Assembly: GCA_020848035.1 (NCBI GenBank)
Contig: JADLAX010000069.1
Coordinates: 1 to 64,000, forward strand
DNA length: 64,000 bases
Source: Anaerolineae bacterium
GTDB taxonomy: Bacteria; Chloroflexota; Anaerolineae; Promineifilales; Promineifilaceae
Direction of reading: 5' to 3'
This document shows positions 1 through 8,644 of the stretch, piece by piece. The notes beneath the pieces were generated by a model that searched no databases, had not been told where the DNA came from, and worked only from the letters and a program-made list of their open reading frames with translations. A program made the position numbers and the translations under genes. Every line of letters starts with the position of its first letter. Position 1 is the first letter of the stretch.

Positions 1-26
1 CAACGCTTAGAGTACAATCCCCTCAT

Positions 27-881
27 ATGCGCTGGCCTCCCTACAAACACGTCTTCTTCGACTGCGACTCCACCCTCACCACCGTCGAAGGCATCGATGT
101 CCTGGCCGAGACCGCCGGTAAAAAGTGGCGCGTTGAAGTGCTGACCAATGCCGCGATGGATGGCAAACTCGATCTAGAGGATGTCTACGCCAAGCGGCTG
201 CAAGCCGTCCGCCCCACCCACGATCAAATCCAGCAAATTCGCGCCGTTTACAAACGCAACATCGTCGCCGATGCCCAGGCCGTGATTGCCGTCCTGCACT
301 TTTTGGGCCACCACGTCTACATCATCAGCGGCGGGCTGGCCGAGCCGGTGCAGCAGTTTGGCCTCTTTCTCGGCGTGCCCAAGCAAAACATTCGCGCCGT
401 GAATGTGGACTATGATCGGTTGGCGGGCCAATGGTGGCAGGTCAGCGGCAACGGCCATTCGCCCAAGCAGGCCCGCTATTTGGATTACGAAGAAGGCGCG
501 CTGACCGTCAGCGATGGCAAAGCGCAAATTGTTAAGGAGCTGTTGGGAACGCAAAACGGCCGTTCCCTCCTCATTGGCGATGGCAGCAGCGATTTGCTGG
601 CCGGGCACCAGGTAGACCTGTTTGTCGGCTTCGGCGGCGTGGTCGAACGCGAACGGGTCAGACGGGAAGCCCCGATTTTCCTGCACTCACCCAGCCTGGC
701 CCCCCTACTGCTGCTGGCCGCCGGACCAGCCGCCGTGCGCACCGTCAAAGGCACACCGCACGAAGCCGTTTTTCAAAAAGCATTTACCCTAACCAATACA
801 GGAGCTATTAGTTTCAATCATGAGCGACTCAACCAGAAATTCCAGCAAGCATATCAAACTGTACATCCCCGGCCCGACTGA
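27..881 (+). CDS. HAD phosphatase, phosphoserine phosphatase-like (SerB type)
   Basis: Predicted HAD-superfamily phosphomonoesterase of the SerB type, which removes phosphate from O-phosphoserine in the last step of serine synthesis. The N-terminal nucleophile motif FFDCDSTLT (about residues 10-18) has the DxDST signature of the SerB branch; a serine of motif II lies in IISGG (about 99-103), and motif IV reads LIGDGSSDL (about 181-189). Length (284 aa) is somewhat above bare SerB (about 210-230 aa), the extra being a C-terminal tail past residue 240. The next gene, a class V aminotransferase, begins inside this tail, a 62-base overlap in another frame, so the two are probably co-translated. 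A role in serine metabolism is inferred from motifs plus neighbour; a sugar- or other phosphatase cannot be excluded. Confidence 0.8.
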   Translation: MRWPPYKHVFFDCDSTLTTVEGIDVLAETAGKKWRVEVLTNAAMDGKLDLEDVYAKRLQAVRPTHDQIQQIRAVYKRNIVADAQAVIAVLHFLGHHVYIISGGLAEPVQQFGLFLGVPKQNIRAVNVDYDRLAGQWWQVSGNGHSPKQARYLDYEEGALTVSDGKAQIVKELLGTQNGRSLLIGDGSSDLLAGHQVDLFVGFGGVVERERVRREAPIFLHSPSLAPLLLLAAGPAAVRTVKGTPHEAVFQKAFTLTNTGAISFNHERLNQKFQQAYQTVHPRPD

Positions 882-1929
882 GGTCCGCCCGGAAATTTTA
901 GACGCCCAGGCCGCATGGATGGTGGGCCACCGCATGCCCGAGTGCATTGACCTGGTCGGCCGAATCCAGCCCAAGCTGCAAAAAGTGTTCGCCACCAACC
1001 GGCGCATCCTCATCAGCGCCAGCTCCGGCACCGGCTTTTGGGAAGGTGCCATCCGCAACTGCACGGACAAAAAGGTGCTCAACTGCGTCAACGGCGCGTT
1101 TAGCGACCGCTGGCGCGACGTCACCGAGCTGAATGGCAAGGACAACGAGGTTTTGGAAGTGGAATGGGGCCAACCCATCCTGCCCGAAATGATCGTCGAA
1201 CGCTTGTCCAAGGGCGGCTTTGACGCCGTTACCGTGGTGCACAACGAAACCAGCGCCGGGGTAGAAAGCCCGATCAAAGAGATTGCCGCCGCCATCCGCA
1301 GCCTGCCCGAGGGCAACGACATCATGATCCTGGTCGACAGCGTCAGCGGCCTTTCCGGGGCGCGCCTGGAGTTTGACGCCTGGGATTTGGACGTGGTGCT
1401 CACCTCCAGCCAGAAAGCGTTTGCCCTGCCCGCCGGGCTGGCCTTCTGCGCCGTCTCCGAACGGGCCATGGCCAAAGCCGCCACCGTCAAAAATCGCGGT
1501 TACTACTTCGACTTCATCTCCCTGGACAAGTCGATGGCCAAAAACCAGACGCCCGCCACGCCCGCCATCTCGCTGCTTTTTGCCCTGGACCGCCAATTGG
1601 ACGATATGATGGCTGAGGGGATGGACGGCCGTTTTGCCCGTCACCTGGCCATGCGCGATATGACCATCGCCTGGGCCAAGAGCCACGGCTTTGAACTGCT
1701 GGCCCCCGAAGGATATGAATCCCCCACCGTCACCTGCATCAAAAACAACAAGGGCCTCGACATCTCGGCGCTCAACAACTTCCTGCGCGAGCGCGGCATG
1801 ATCCTCTCCAACGGCTATGGCAGCCGCCTGAAAAACGTCACCTTCCGCATTGCCCACATGGGCGATTTGCAGCCTTCGGACATGGAAGAGCTGTTCAGCG
1901 CCGTAGACGACTATCTGGCGCAGCAGTAG
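820..1929 (+). CDS. Class V aminotransferase (alanine-glyoxylate / serine-pyruvate / phosphoserine type)
   Basis: PLP-dependent fold-type I aminotransferase, 369 aa, the usual length of the alanine-glyoxylate/serine-pyruvate aminotransferase family. Visible family marks are the N-terminal YIPGPTEVRPEIL, the phosphate-binding SASSGTGFWEG (about 66-76), the PLP-ring aspartate in ILVDSVSGLSG (about 170-180), and the Schiff-base lysine in TSSQKAFALPAGL (about 195-207). The C-terminus has the substrate-carboxylate arginine region FRIAHMGD. With the overlapping SerB-like phosphatase upstream it could serve as the phosphohydroxypyruvate aminotransferase step of serine synthesis, as class V enzymes do in some bacteria; the exact amino donor is not readable from sequence. 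The start ATG at 820 lies in the end of the upstream gene. Confidence 0.88.
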   Translation: MSDSTRNSSKHIKLYIPGPTEVRPEILDAQAAWMVGHRMPECIDLVGRIQPKLQKVFATNRRILISASSGTGFWEGAIRNCTDKKVLNCVNGAFSDRWRDVTELNGKDNEVLEVEWGQPILPEMIVERLSKGGFDAVTVVHNETSAGVESPIKEIAAAIRSLPEGNDIMILVDSVSGLSGARLEFDAWDLDVVLTSSQKAFALPAGLAFCAVSERAMAKAATVKNRGYYFDFISLDKSMAKNQTPATPAISLLFALDRQLDDMMAEGMDGRFARHLAMRDMTIAWAKSHGFELLAPEGYESPTVTCIKNNKGLDISALNNFLRERGMILSNGYGSRLKNVTFRIAHMGDLQPSDMEELFSAVDDYLAQQ

Positions 1930-1944
1930 CGGTAAAGCGTTACA

Positions 1945-1979
1945 TAGATTGGTCCAATCTTGAAGGTTGGACCAATCTA
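1945..1979. terminator. Inverted repeat (AGATTGG...family), bidirectional terminator-like
   Basis: Two arms of about 15 bases (5' arm AGATTGGTCCAATCT, loop TGAA) with one or two mismatches, just after the aminotransferase stop. The same pattern recurs at 30428-30464 and 40950-40987. There is no long T-run on the plus strand here. Confidence 0.55.
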
Positions 1980-2008
1980 ATAAATCCAAACAGAAAAATG
2001 TTGAACGC

Positions 2009-3283
2009 GTGAACGCACAAGAAATCCTGTACAGCACCATTCTGTTTGTTGCCATGCTCTCTTCACTGGGCGTGGCGCTGCTGGTGTGGCAGCGGCGTGA
2101 CGCACCGGGGGCCACGGCGCTGACACTTTTCATGCTAGGGTTGGCCTGGTGGAGTGGCACCTACGCCCTCTTTTGGATTCAACTACCACCCTCAAAGATT
2201 TTTTGGCTCAACGTCACCTATTTTGGCGTGGTAGTCACCACCCCCGCCTTTTTTATTTTTGTCTTACAGTTTACCCAGCGGCAGCATTGGCTCTCGCGCC
2301 ACCTGTATGCGCTGTTGGGGTTCATGGGATTGCTCACCCTCATTTTGTTGTGGACCGATCCGTGGCACGGTCTCTTTTTTGCCGGACTGCGCAGCGAAAC
2401 GGACAGCACTATTTTTTCCGGCGGCCCCTGGTTTTGGACCTTTGTCATTTATGCCTACAGCCTGAATTTGCTGGGGGTGCTGCTGCTGGTGAAGGAGTGG
2501 CTGGCCAGCCAACGGTTTTACCAGCGGCAGCTTGGCCTTCTTCTGCTGGCCGGGCTGATTCCCTGGCTGGCCAATATTGTGAGCCTGATCAATTTGAACC
2601 CACTGCCGGGGCTGGATTTAACGCCGCTGGCTTTTACGATGACGGGTGTGTTAACGGCCGTTACCTTCCATCGCCACCGTTTTTTGGACGTTCTGCCCAT
2701 TGCCCGCGACAAAGTGGTGGAGCAAATGCGCGACGGCATTCTGGTGCTGGATGACCAAAACCGCATTGTTGATTTGAACCCCGCCTTTCCCCAGCTGGTG
2801 GCCCTGCCGCAGCCCAACCTCATCGGCCAAGAGATAGCCAGCGTGTGGCCCGGGTGGTCACAGCTAGACAGCGCCCTTACCGAGGTGCAAGAGCTGCACC
2901 TGCCCGGCGAGCCGCCCATCTTCCTGCACGTCCGCCTGATTCCGCTGACGGGAGGCCGCCAGCAAACCCAGGGCAAACTGCTCATGGTGCGCAACATATC
3001 TCAGCAAAAAGAGATGGAAAGCGAACGAGAAGCGCTGATCGAAACGCTGCAAACCACATTAGCCCAGGTAAAAACGCTGCGGGGACTGCTGCCCATTTGC
3101 GCCAACTGCAAAAAAATCCGGGATGACGAGGGGTACTGGCAAGATGTGGCCGTTTATGTGCGGGACCACACTGGCGTGGAGTTCAGCCACAGCATTTGCC
3201 CCGACTGCCTGCCCCAACTCTACCCCACCATTTACGGCCGCAAAAAAAAGGACAGTGAACAAAAGGAAGAAGACGGCCGTTAA
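2009..3283 (+). CDS. 7TM-PAS sensor protein with C-terminal Cys-rich domain, no kinase
   Basis: Membrane sensor of about 424 aa. The first two thirds hold seven or so hydrophobic segments of the 7TM type found at the front of many histidine kinases, followed by a PAS domain (DGILVLDDQNRIVDLNPAF) and a short helical linker. The C-terminus is a four-cysteine module, LPICANCKKIRDDEGYW ... HSICPDCLPQLYP, often seen at the end of PAS-containing signalling proteins. No HisKA, HATPase or cyclase domain follows, so the output is unknown. An earlier in-frame TTG (1967) lies inside the inverted repeat just upstream, so I prefer the GTG at 2009 (VNAQEIL). Neighbouring genes give no partner. Function beyond sensing is not assignable. 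Confidence 0.8.
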   Translation: MNAQEILYSTILFVAMLSSLGVALLVWQRRDAPGATALTLFMLGLAWWSGTYALFWIQLPPSKIFWLNVTYFGVVVTTPAFFIFVLQFTQRQHWLSRHLYALLGFMGLLTLILLWTDPWHGLFFAGLRSETDSTIFSGGPWFWTFVIYAYSLNLLGVLLLVKEWLASQRFYQRQLGLLLLAGLIPWLANIVSLINLNPLPGLDLTPLAFTMTGVLTAVTFHRHRFLDVLPIARDKVVEQMRDGILVLDDQNRIVDLNPAFPQLVALPQPNLIGQEIASVWPGWSQLDSALTEVQELHLPGEPPIFLHVRLIPLTGGRQQTQGKLLMVRNISQQKEMESEREALIETLQTTLAQVKTLRGLLPICANCKKIRDDEGYWQDVAVYVRDHTGVEFSHSICPDCLPQLYPTIYGRKKKDSEQKEEDGR

Positions 3284-3338
3284 CCCACCACCATTCACAC
3301 GGCCGTTTCCCCCATTGCTTGTCACGGCCGTTTCCCTG

Positions 3339-3367
3339 TTGACATGAATACACGAACTGTGCTACTT
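3339..3367 (+). promoter_or_regulatory. Possible sigma70-type promoter for the HAD gene
   Basis: A perfect TTGACA lies 17 bases before CTACTT, about 50 bases upstream of the HAD hydrolase start at 3416. The -10 match is weak. The same 130-base gap carries three copies of the ACGGCCGT palindrome. Prediction from spacing only. Confidence 0.33.
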
Positions 3368-3415
3368 TTCCCCTCGGCAAATCAATTCTTGATGTAAAAC
3401 CGATTCACGCAAGCG

Positions 3416-4069
3416 ATGCACCACAAACCAGACCCTCCCGCAGCAGGCAGTTCAGCCATTCAGGCCATCATTTTTGACGTCGGCGGCGTTTTGCTGCGCA
3501 CCGAAGATCGCGCCCCCCGGCAGCAGTGGGAGGCCAAACTCGGCCTGCCGCCCGGCGGCGCAGAGGCGCTGGTGTTCAACAGCACGATGGGCCAGCAGGC
3601 GCAGTGCGGCGCGATCAGCGAGCCGGAGCTGTGGCGCTGGATTGGATCGCACCTGGGTTTGACGGCGGAAGAAACGGCCGCATTCCGCACCGGCTTCTGG
3701 GCTGGGGATCGGCTGGACAGGTCCTTGGTGGCCTTGATTCGCCAGTTGAAGGAACGGTACCAAACGGCCGTTATCAGCAACTACGCCAGCAATCTGCGCC
3801 TGGAACTTACCGATCCGTTTGGCATCGCCGACGCCTTCGACGAAATCATCATTTCCTGCGAAGAAAAAATCATGAAGCCCGACCCGGAAATCTTTCACCG
3901 GGCCTTGCGCCGCCTGGGCCGCGCCCCCGCCGAAGCCGTCTTCATTGATGACTTCCAGCACAACATCGACGCGGCCACCGCCGTGGGGCTGGCTACGATT
4001 CACTACCGGGCAGGCATGGATTTGCCTCACGCCCTGGCCCAGCTAGGCGTATCGTTCGCTGGTCCGTAA
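3416..4069 (+). CDS. HAD-superfamily hydrolase, subfamily IA
   Basis: Cytosolic HAD phosphatase of 217 aa. Motif I is IIFDVGGVLL (D nucleophile, about residue 22), the threonine/serine motif II is AVISNYAS (about 117-124), the motif III lysine is in EEKIMKPDPEIF (about 145-156), and motif IV is AVFIDDFQHN (about 170-179). The helical cap is inserted between motifs I and II, typical of subfamily IA (variant 3). Substrate is unknown; relatives act on small phosphosugars, nucleotides or haloacids. The Asp two after the nucleophile is replaced by Gly (DVGG), common in the YihX/epoxide-hydrolase-N-like group. It stands alone, with a hairpin after the stop. Confidence 0.85.
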   Translation: MHHKPDPPAAGSSAIQAIIFDVGGVLLRTEDRAPRQQWEAKLGLPPGGAEALVFNSTMGQQAQCGAISEPELWRWIGSHLGLTAEETAAFRTGFWAGDRLDRSLVALIRQLKERYQTAVISNYASNLRLELTDPFGIADAFDEIIISCEEKIMKPDPEIFHRALRRLGRAPAEAVFIDDFQHNIDAATAVGLATIHYRAGMDLPHALAQLGVSFAGP

Positions 4070-4071
4070 CC

Positions 4072-4113
4072 GCGATTTCCAATCGCGTTTACTTTGGCAC
4101 GATTGGAAATCGC
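4072..4113. terminator. Perfect 14-base inverted repeat after the HAD gene
   Basis: Arms GCGATTTCCAATCG (4072-4085) and its exact complement (4100-4113) around a 14-base loop, starting 3 bases after the HAD stop. No T-run follows, so a hairpin-type 3' end element rather than a textbook Rho-independent terminator. Confidence 0.6.
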
Positions 4114-4175
4114 AGCTACTCATTCGTTGTTGTCGATTTCATCACTATTTCCAAATGATTTAAGGAGCGACTTTC

Positions 4176-5309
4176 ATGGCAAGCACCCCACTTTTTCAAA
4201 ATGATCCCCGCTGGGAAAACAGCATCATGGGCTTTGGCAAGACCGAAACGATTGGCAAGTTAGGCTGTCTGCTCACCAGCATGACGATGGTGGGCAACTA
4301 TTTTGGCGGCAGCGAGACGGTCGCTTCGTTCAACGAGAAGATGAAGCAAAACAACGGCTTCCAGGGACCGTGGGTAAAAGCGTTTCAGATTACGGCCGTC
4401 TTCCCCAATGTCCGGTACCAAAAGCGCATCGAGTGTGATAACCAGGATGCACCGCTGGACGAAATCGACGCGGCGCTGGCCGGTGGCTCGCTGCCCGTGG
4501 TGCGGGTCGATTACTCACCTGCCGCCGGGGTGCAAAGCCACTGGGTAGTGCTGCACAAAAAAGAGGGCAGCGACTACCAGATGTGGGACCCGCACAACAG
4601 CCCAGAAAAGCCGCCCACGCTGGTGGGCCGCTTTGGTTTTGCCGGAACGGCCGCGCAAATCATCCAGGAGATCATCTTCTTTGGCAGCGGCACCCTGGCC
4701 GAACCCAAGCCAGAGAAGCCCAGCGCCAGCAGCAAACCGGCCCCCAAACCGGAAACGGCCGTTCCTGCCTCCCCCACCGCCACCCTACAAGATGATTCCG
4801 ACGCGCTCATCGTGGCCCCCACGGTCAACGGCCTGAGTATGCGCGACCAGCCCAAAATTTCCGGCTCCAACGTGCTGAAGTATTTGCCGCAAAGCAGCAA
4901 ACTGGTGGTGCTTGATGATGCCGCCACAGCCAAAGGCAAACTGGGCAAGCGCAACAACTGGTTCCGCGTGCGCGACATTGAGGGTAAGGAGGGATTTGTG
5001 GCCGCCTGGTATGTAACGGCCGTTGCCGACCCCGCCCTCGGTGTCCACAAAACCAGCCAGGCCAACCCACCTTCCGCCCCGTCTAAACTGGTGGTTAAAA
5101 CCAGCGGGTCCAGCGTGACCCTGCGCAGCGAGCCGCGCGTAGACAAAAGCACGTTCATCCTCTACCTGCCCTTCGGCACGGAGCTGCTGGTATTGGAAGA
5201 TGAGGCGGCTGCCAGCAAAATCGGCCAAAAAGACCAGTGGCTACACGTACAAACCGTTTCTGGCCGCAATGGGTATATCGCCGCCTGGTTTGTGAAAAGA
5301 GTTTCGTAG
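4176..5309 (+). CDS. C39-like peptidase domain protein with two SH3b domains
   Basis: 377-aa protein with a papain-like C39 peptidase-type domain at residues 1-170 followed by two bacterial SH3 domains (about 205-285 and 300-377) separated by Pro/Ala-rich linkers. In the first domain the putative nucleophile is the Cys in KLGCLLTSMTM, and the later His and Asp are in QSHWVVLHKKE and MWDPHNSP, giving a plausible Cys-His-Asp triad. The SH3b domains (NGLSMRDQP, SSVTLRSEP) usually bind cell-wall peptides. No clear signal peptide is present, so export is uncertain. A good ribosome site (AAGGAG) precedes the ATG. The CAP-domain gene follows after 15 bases, likely one operon. Possible job: cell-wall peptide cleavage; inferred. 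Confidence 0.8.
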   Translation: MASTPLFQNDPRWENSIMGFGKTETIGKLGCLLTSMTMVGNYFGGSETVASFNEKMKQNNGFQGPWVKAFQITAVFPNVRYQKRIECDNQDAPLDEIDAALAGGSLPVVRVDYSPAAGVQSHWVVLHKKEGSDYQMWDPHNSPEKPPTLVGRFGFAGTAAQIIQEIIFFGSGTLAEPKPEKPSASSKPAPKPETAVPASPTATLQDDSDALIVAPTVNGLSMRDQPKISGSNVLKYLPQSSKLVVLDDAATAKGKLGKRNNWFRVRDIEGKEGFVAAWYVTAVADPALGVHKTSQANPPSAPSKLVVKTSGSSVTLRSEPRVDKSTFILYLPFGTELLVLEDEAAASKIGQKDQWLHVQTVSGRNGYIAAWFVKRVS

Positions 5310-5324
5310 ACCGACAAAACAAAC

Positions 5325-6518
5325 ATGTCTAATCCTGAAAACCAGCTGAAGTCGTACCGCATTGGCCTGATTGTGTCCGGCGTGCTTAACGTTGTTTTGA
5401 TTGTGCTTCTGCTGGTAAATCGAGGTGGCGGGAATGAAACGGCCGTTTCCGCCACCCCACAACCCACCAGCCAGGTTGCCGCCGTGCCCAGCGCCACCAG
5501 CCCACCGCCCACGGCAACAGCAACGACAACGGCCGCTCCCAGCGAAATCGCCCCAACACCCACCACCGAACTGGCCGAACCGACCCCAACGGCGTCCGCC
5601 ACCCTGCCGCCAACGCCGGAAGCAACGGCCGTTCCCACCGAACCAGCCACCCCCACCGCCACCCTCCAACCCACGGCAACGGCCACAGCAACGGCCGTTC
5701 CCGGCCCCGACTGGCTGCGCTACTACAACCAGTTCCGCAGCCAGGCCAACCTGCCGCAGCTCGCCGAAAACAGCGCCTGGTCCGCGGGCAGCCTGGTCCA
5801 CAGCCAATACATGATGACCAACAGCCTGAGCGCCCATGCCCAGGACCCCAACAAACCCGGCTACTCGCCGCAAGGGGATGAAGCCGGGCAAAACAGCAAC
5901 ATCGCCATCAGCGGCTGGGACGGCGCTTCAGATTTTTGGGCGATTGATTATTGGATGTCTGCCCCGTTCCACGCGGTGCCGATGCTTAACCCGCACCTCA
6001 GCCAAACCGGTTTTGGCGTGTTTCGCGACGCCAACAACAGCTTCAAAATGACCGCCTCGCTTGATGTGTCTAGCACACGCCCACTGGGCCAGCTGCCGGA
6101 AAGCATCACCTTCCCCATTCTCTATCCCCGGGACGGCGGCGAAATTTGGGTGCTGCGCTACACCCTACCCGAATTCCCCAATCCGCTAACGGCGTGCAGC
6201 GGCCTGCAAAAACCGCTTGGCCCGCCTATCATTGTGCAGCTTGGTGATGGCAGCGTGGTGCCCAGCGTCAGCCAAACCTCGCTCACCAGCAGCGACGGCA
6301 CCACCATCCCCCACTGCGTCATCGACGAGACGCGCTACGTGAACAGCAGCGCCAACCAGCAGCAGGAAGGGCGCACCATCCTGGACAAACAAGACGCCAT
6401 CGTGCTGATCCCGGCACGGCCGTTTACCGTCGGCGAAACCTATACCGCCCGCATTACGGTGAATGGAACAACGATTGAATGGTCATTTACGGCCGTTACG
6501 CCCCCTACAAATTACTAA
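5325..6518 (+). CDS. Membrane-anchored CAP/SCP-domain protein
   Basis: 397-aa protein with one N-terminal membrane segment (IGLIVSGVLNVVLIVLLLV, about 12-30), a long Thr/Pro/Ala linker (about 35-125), and a CAP (SCP/PR1-type) domain (about 127-245) seen in WLRYYNQFRSQANLP, AWSAGSLVHSQYM and the terminal HLSQTGFGVF. A second small beta domain ends the protein (GETYTARITVNGT). CAP proteins are extracellular and bind lipids or wall material; enzymatic activity is uncertain. Much of the linker is encoded around repeats of the ACGGCCGT palindrome (Thr-Ala-Val runs). It follows the C39/SH3b gene at 15 bases and probably acts at the same surface. Confidence 0.82.
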   Translation: MSNPENQLKSYRIGLIVSGVLNVVLIVLLLVNRGGGNETAVSATPQPTSQVAAVPSATSPPPTATATTTAAPSEIAPTPTTELAEPTPTASATLPPTPEATAVPTEPATPTATLQPTATATATAVPGPDWLRYYNQFRSQANLPQLAENSAWSAGSLVHSQYMMTNSLSAHAQDPNKPGYSPQGDEAGQNSNIAISGWDGASDFWAIDYWMSAPFHAVPMLNPHLSQTGFGVFRDANNSFKMTASLDVSSTRPLGQLPESITFPILYPRDGGEIWVLRYTLPEFPNPLTACSGLQKPLGPPIIVQLGDGSVVPSVSQTSLTSSDGTTIPHCVIDETRYVNSSANQQQEGRTILDKQDAIVLIPARPFTVGETYTARITVNGTTIEWSFTAVTPPTNY

Positions 6519-6538
6519 AGCCATCGTAACAAATCTTC

Positions 6539-7369
6539 ATGAATGCACGGTACTATGTTCCTTATCTTAACCGCTTTCTGTCAGCGGATACCATTGTACC
6601 AAATCCCAACAACCCGCAAAGCTTCAACCGCTACTCGTACGTGTATAACAATCCCGTCAAGTTTACAGATTCTACAGGTCATGCAACCTGTGAGGACATG
6701 CCGTGGGAATGTGATAGCAAAGGGGGGTGGGCAGATGATGGTTCAAATCCTTCACCTTTTCCTACAACATTACCACAAAACTCAAACTTCACGTGGGTGC
6801 ATTTAGACCTGGGTATTATTCAACCATATGCCACTGAGGAATTGGGCACGGTTTATGTGCCATTGCACACCAGCAGACCTGAAGATAACAATGATATGTT
6901 CCCTTATGAAGCTGCCGCTATCGCTGCGTATTATGAACAACATACCTTGCATCCCAGCGCACAATACCTTCCAGATGCGGCGGATTGGCTTGAAACATAT
7001 TTTGTAGGAGACTCTTTAGGGATCACGCAGACTATCAAGAATAGAGCAGATAACAGAGCTGGTGGGGACTACTCCTCAATCCCTGGCTTTGTTACCGATC
7101 CTAATCAATATGCCTTTGCGAGCTACCCTAAAGGATGGGTTGATGTAGAGGATCCGGTCTATTTGGAGTTTGTGGCTATTGCCTATGCTGCTTTATATGC
7201 CGATGTTCCTGATTATATTCACGGAATGGAATTCTTTGGTCATTACAACACAAGTGGTGTAAACGGGAATCTTACAGATAGGGCATTTTTCGGACCCTCT
7301 GCAAATAATCACCCCTATGGTGTACCTGTGCCAGCAACAACTATAGACTGTGCCACCACAGGTTGTTAA
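6539..7369 (+). CDS. Severed RHS core end plus C-terminal tip (orphan RHS toxin-like cassette)
   Basis: 276-aa reading frame starting at the last conserved stretch of an RHS core: ARYYVPYLNRFLSADT (residues 3-18) and the RYSYVYNNPVKFTDSTGH block (31-48), after which RHS proteins switch to a variable tip. Everything upstream of an RHS protein is missing: an in-frame stop lies 12 bases before the ATG and the CAP gene ends 20 bases before it. The tip (about 50-276) is not a toxin I recognise with certainty; residues 158-236 (TIKNRADNR ... FVAIAYAALY ... HGMEFFGHY) loosely recall SleB/CwlJ cell-wall hydrolases. Codons are clearly more AT-rich than in neighbours and no ACGGCCGT copy is present, suggesting transfer. 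It could be a pseudogene remnant or a silent orphan tip. Confidence 0.7.
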   Translation: MNARYYVPYLNRFLSADTIVPNPNNPQSFNRYSYVYNNPVKFTDSTGHATCEDMPWECDSKGGWADDGSNPSPFPTTLPQNSNFTWVHLDLGIIQPYATEELGTVYVPLHTSRPEDNNDMFPYEAAAIAAYYEQHTLHPSAQYLPDAADWLETYFVGDSLGITQTIKNRADNRAGGDYSSIPGFVTDPNQYAFASYPKGWVDVEDPVYLEFVAIAYAALYADVPDYIHGMEFFGHYNTSGVNGNLTDRAFFGPSANNHPYGVPVPATTIDCATTGC

Positions 7370-7411
7370 AGAAAGGATGCTGCCAAATTTTGTAAGAAGA
7401 GAGTCTAAATT

Positions 7412-8644
7412 ATGACAAAAAATGTAATAAGGTATTGTTCTGATGTAGTAATTGTTATATTTCTGTTACAGCTTATAGCATGTCAAACAATAGATGAGCC
7501 ATCGGTAAAAACTACTCTTCAGGTTGCCCCAGGGACAATAGTAGAAACCCCATCTGTTGTACAATCCACTGCTCTGGCTGAAAAAACGATTACCCCAGAT
7601 CCCGCAACTACTTTAACAGTAATACCGTTGCCTTCTATACCCCCTACTTCAACGCCTTCTCCAATTCCTACAGCTACACCAAAGCCAGATTTGGTTTTTC
7701 AACTTGCTTTTACGGCACAAACAGAGGAAGAGAATGCACATGGAATCTGGGTTTATTCCAACGAGACCCAAAAGTCTACTTTGTTAGTAATGGCCAGCCC
7801 GAATACCCACATTGATCCTATTATTCAGTTACGGCCAGATAAAGCTGCTATTGGCTATACAGTTTCGGAAGCAGATGGGACATGGGCAGTTTGGGAAGTT
7901 GAAATTGCTAGCGGCGAAATTAAACAGTTGACCCCCTTTTTCTCATTGAGTGAATATTACGGTTTTTTAGAGGGGTGGTCGCCTGACCAGCAATGGCTTT
8001 ACATTCGTTTACGCGATACGACAGCTTTGCAGGAAGAGCATCAAATTACCTTCAATTTGGATACACAAGAGAGCATTGAAGTAGATGATTTTGTGCTAGC
8101 TTGGTCTCCCGTCGTTCCCAATCGCTATATTAGCACTGGTGAAGACAATGAAAGGAGAATCTTAAAGGTAGCGGATATTGGAGGCAACGTTTTAACCTTT
8201 CAAACCCCTAAACAAACGCGACCGCTATTCGCTCGTTGGAGTTCAGATGAGCAGAAGGTAGTTGTGGGATTTCTTGAGCTTGATGAAACTTCTTTCTTTA
8301 TACTTGACTTGAAAACAGGCCAATGGCAACCTGCCGTTACTGGTAGTCGTAGCATGTGGGTTACGGGTTGGTCATCTGACGGTAAATGGGTTGCTTTTGA
8401 CGATGGCGCAAATCTAGTCTTCTTTGACAATTGGGAACCTACAACTGCAACCATTTCTGAGCCTGATTTTGATCAAATAACCTCAGTCAACTGGCTTGAT
8501 TCAACTACCTTCCTCTTTAAGATGACAGGAAATTTATATGCTGTGAACCCGGAGCTATCCGAATCTGTTGTTGAACTGTTTCAACTAAATGAGCTATATC
8601 CCAACTTAGATCCTTTTACGCACTTTATAGCTTGGGCACCTTAA
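7412..8644 (+). CDS. Lipoprotein with TolB/PD40-like beta-propeller
   Basis: 410-aa predicted lipoprotein: hydrophobic leader ending in a lipobox (LLQLIAC, Cys about residue 24), a Thr/Pro linker (about 35-95), then beta-propeller-like repeats with SPDQQWLYIRL, SSDEQKVVVGF and SSDGKWVAFDD, which match the PD40/WD40-like pattern of TolB-type proteins. It lies 42 bases after the RHS tip on the same strand and shares that gene's AT-rich codon use and lack of ACGGCCGT. The position is where RHS tips keep an immunity gene, so an outer-face immunity role is a hypothesis only; many Chloroflexota lipoproteins of this layout have unknown sensory or binding roles. Confidence 0.75.
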   Translation: MTKNVIRYCSDVVIVIFLLQLIACQTIDEPSVKTTLQVAPGTIVETPSVVQSTALAEKTITPDPATTLTVIPLPSIPPTSTPSPIPTATPKPDLVFQLAFTAQTEEENAHGIWVYSNETQKSTLLVMASPNTHIDPIIQLRPDKAAIGYTVSEADGTWAVWEVEIASGEIKQLTPFFSLSEYYGFLEGWSPDQQWLYIRLRDTTALQEEHQITFNLDTQESIEVDDFVLAWSPVVPNRYISTGEDNERRILKVADIGGNVLTFQTPKQTRPLFARWSSDEQKVVVGFLELDETSFFILDLKTGQWQPAVTGSRSMWVTGWSSDGKWVAFDDGANLVFFDNWEPTTATISEPDFDQITSVNWLDSTTFLFKMTGNLYAVNPELSESVVELFQLNELYPNLDPFTHFIAWAP

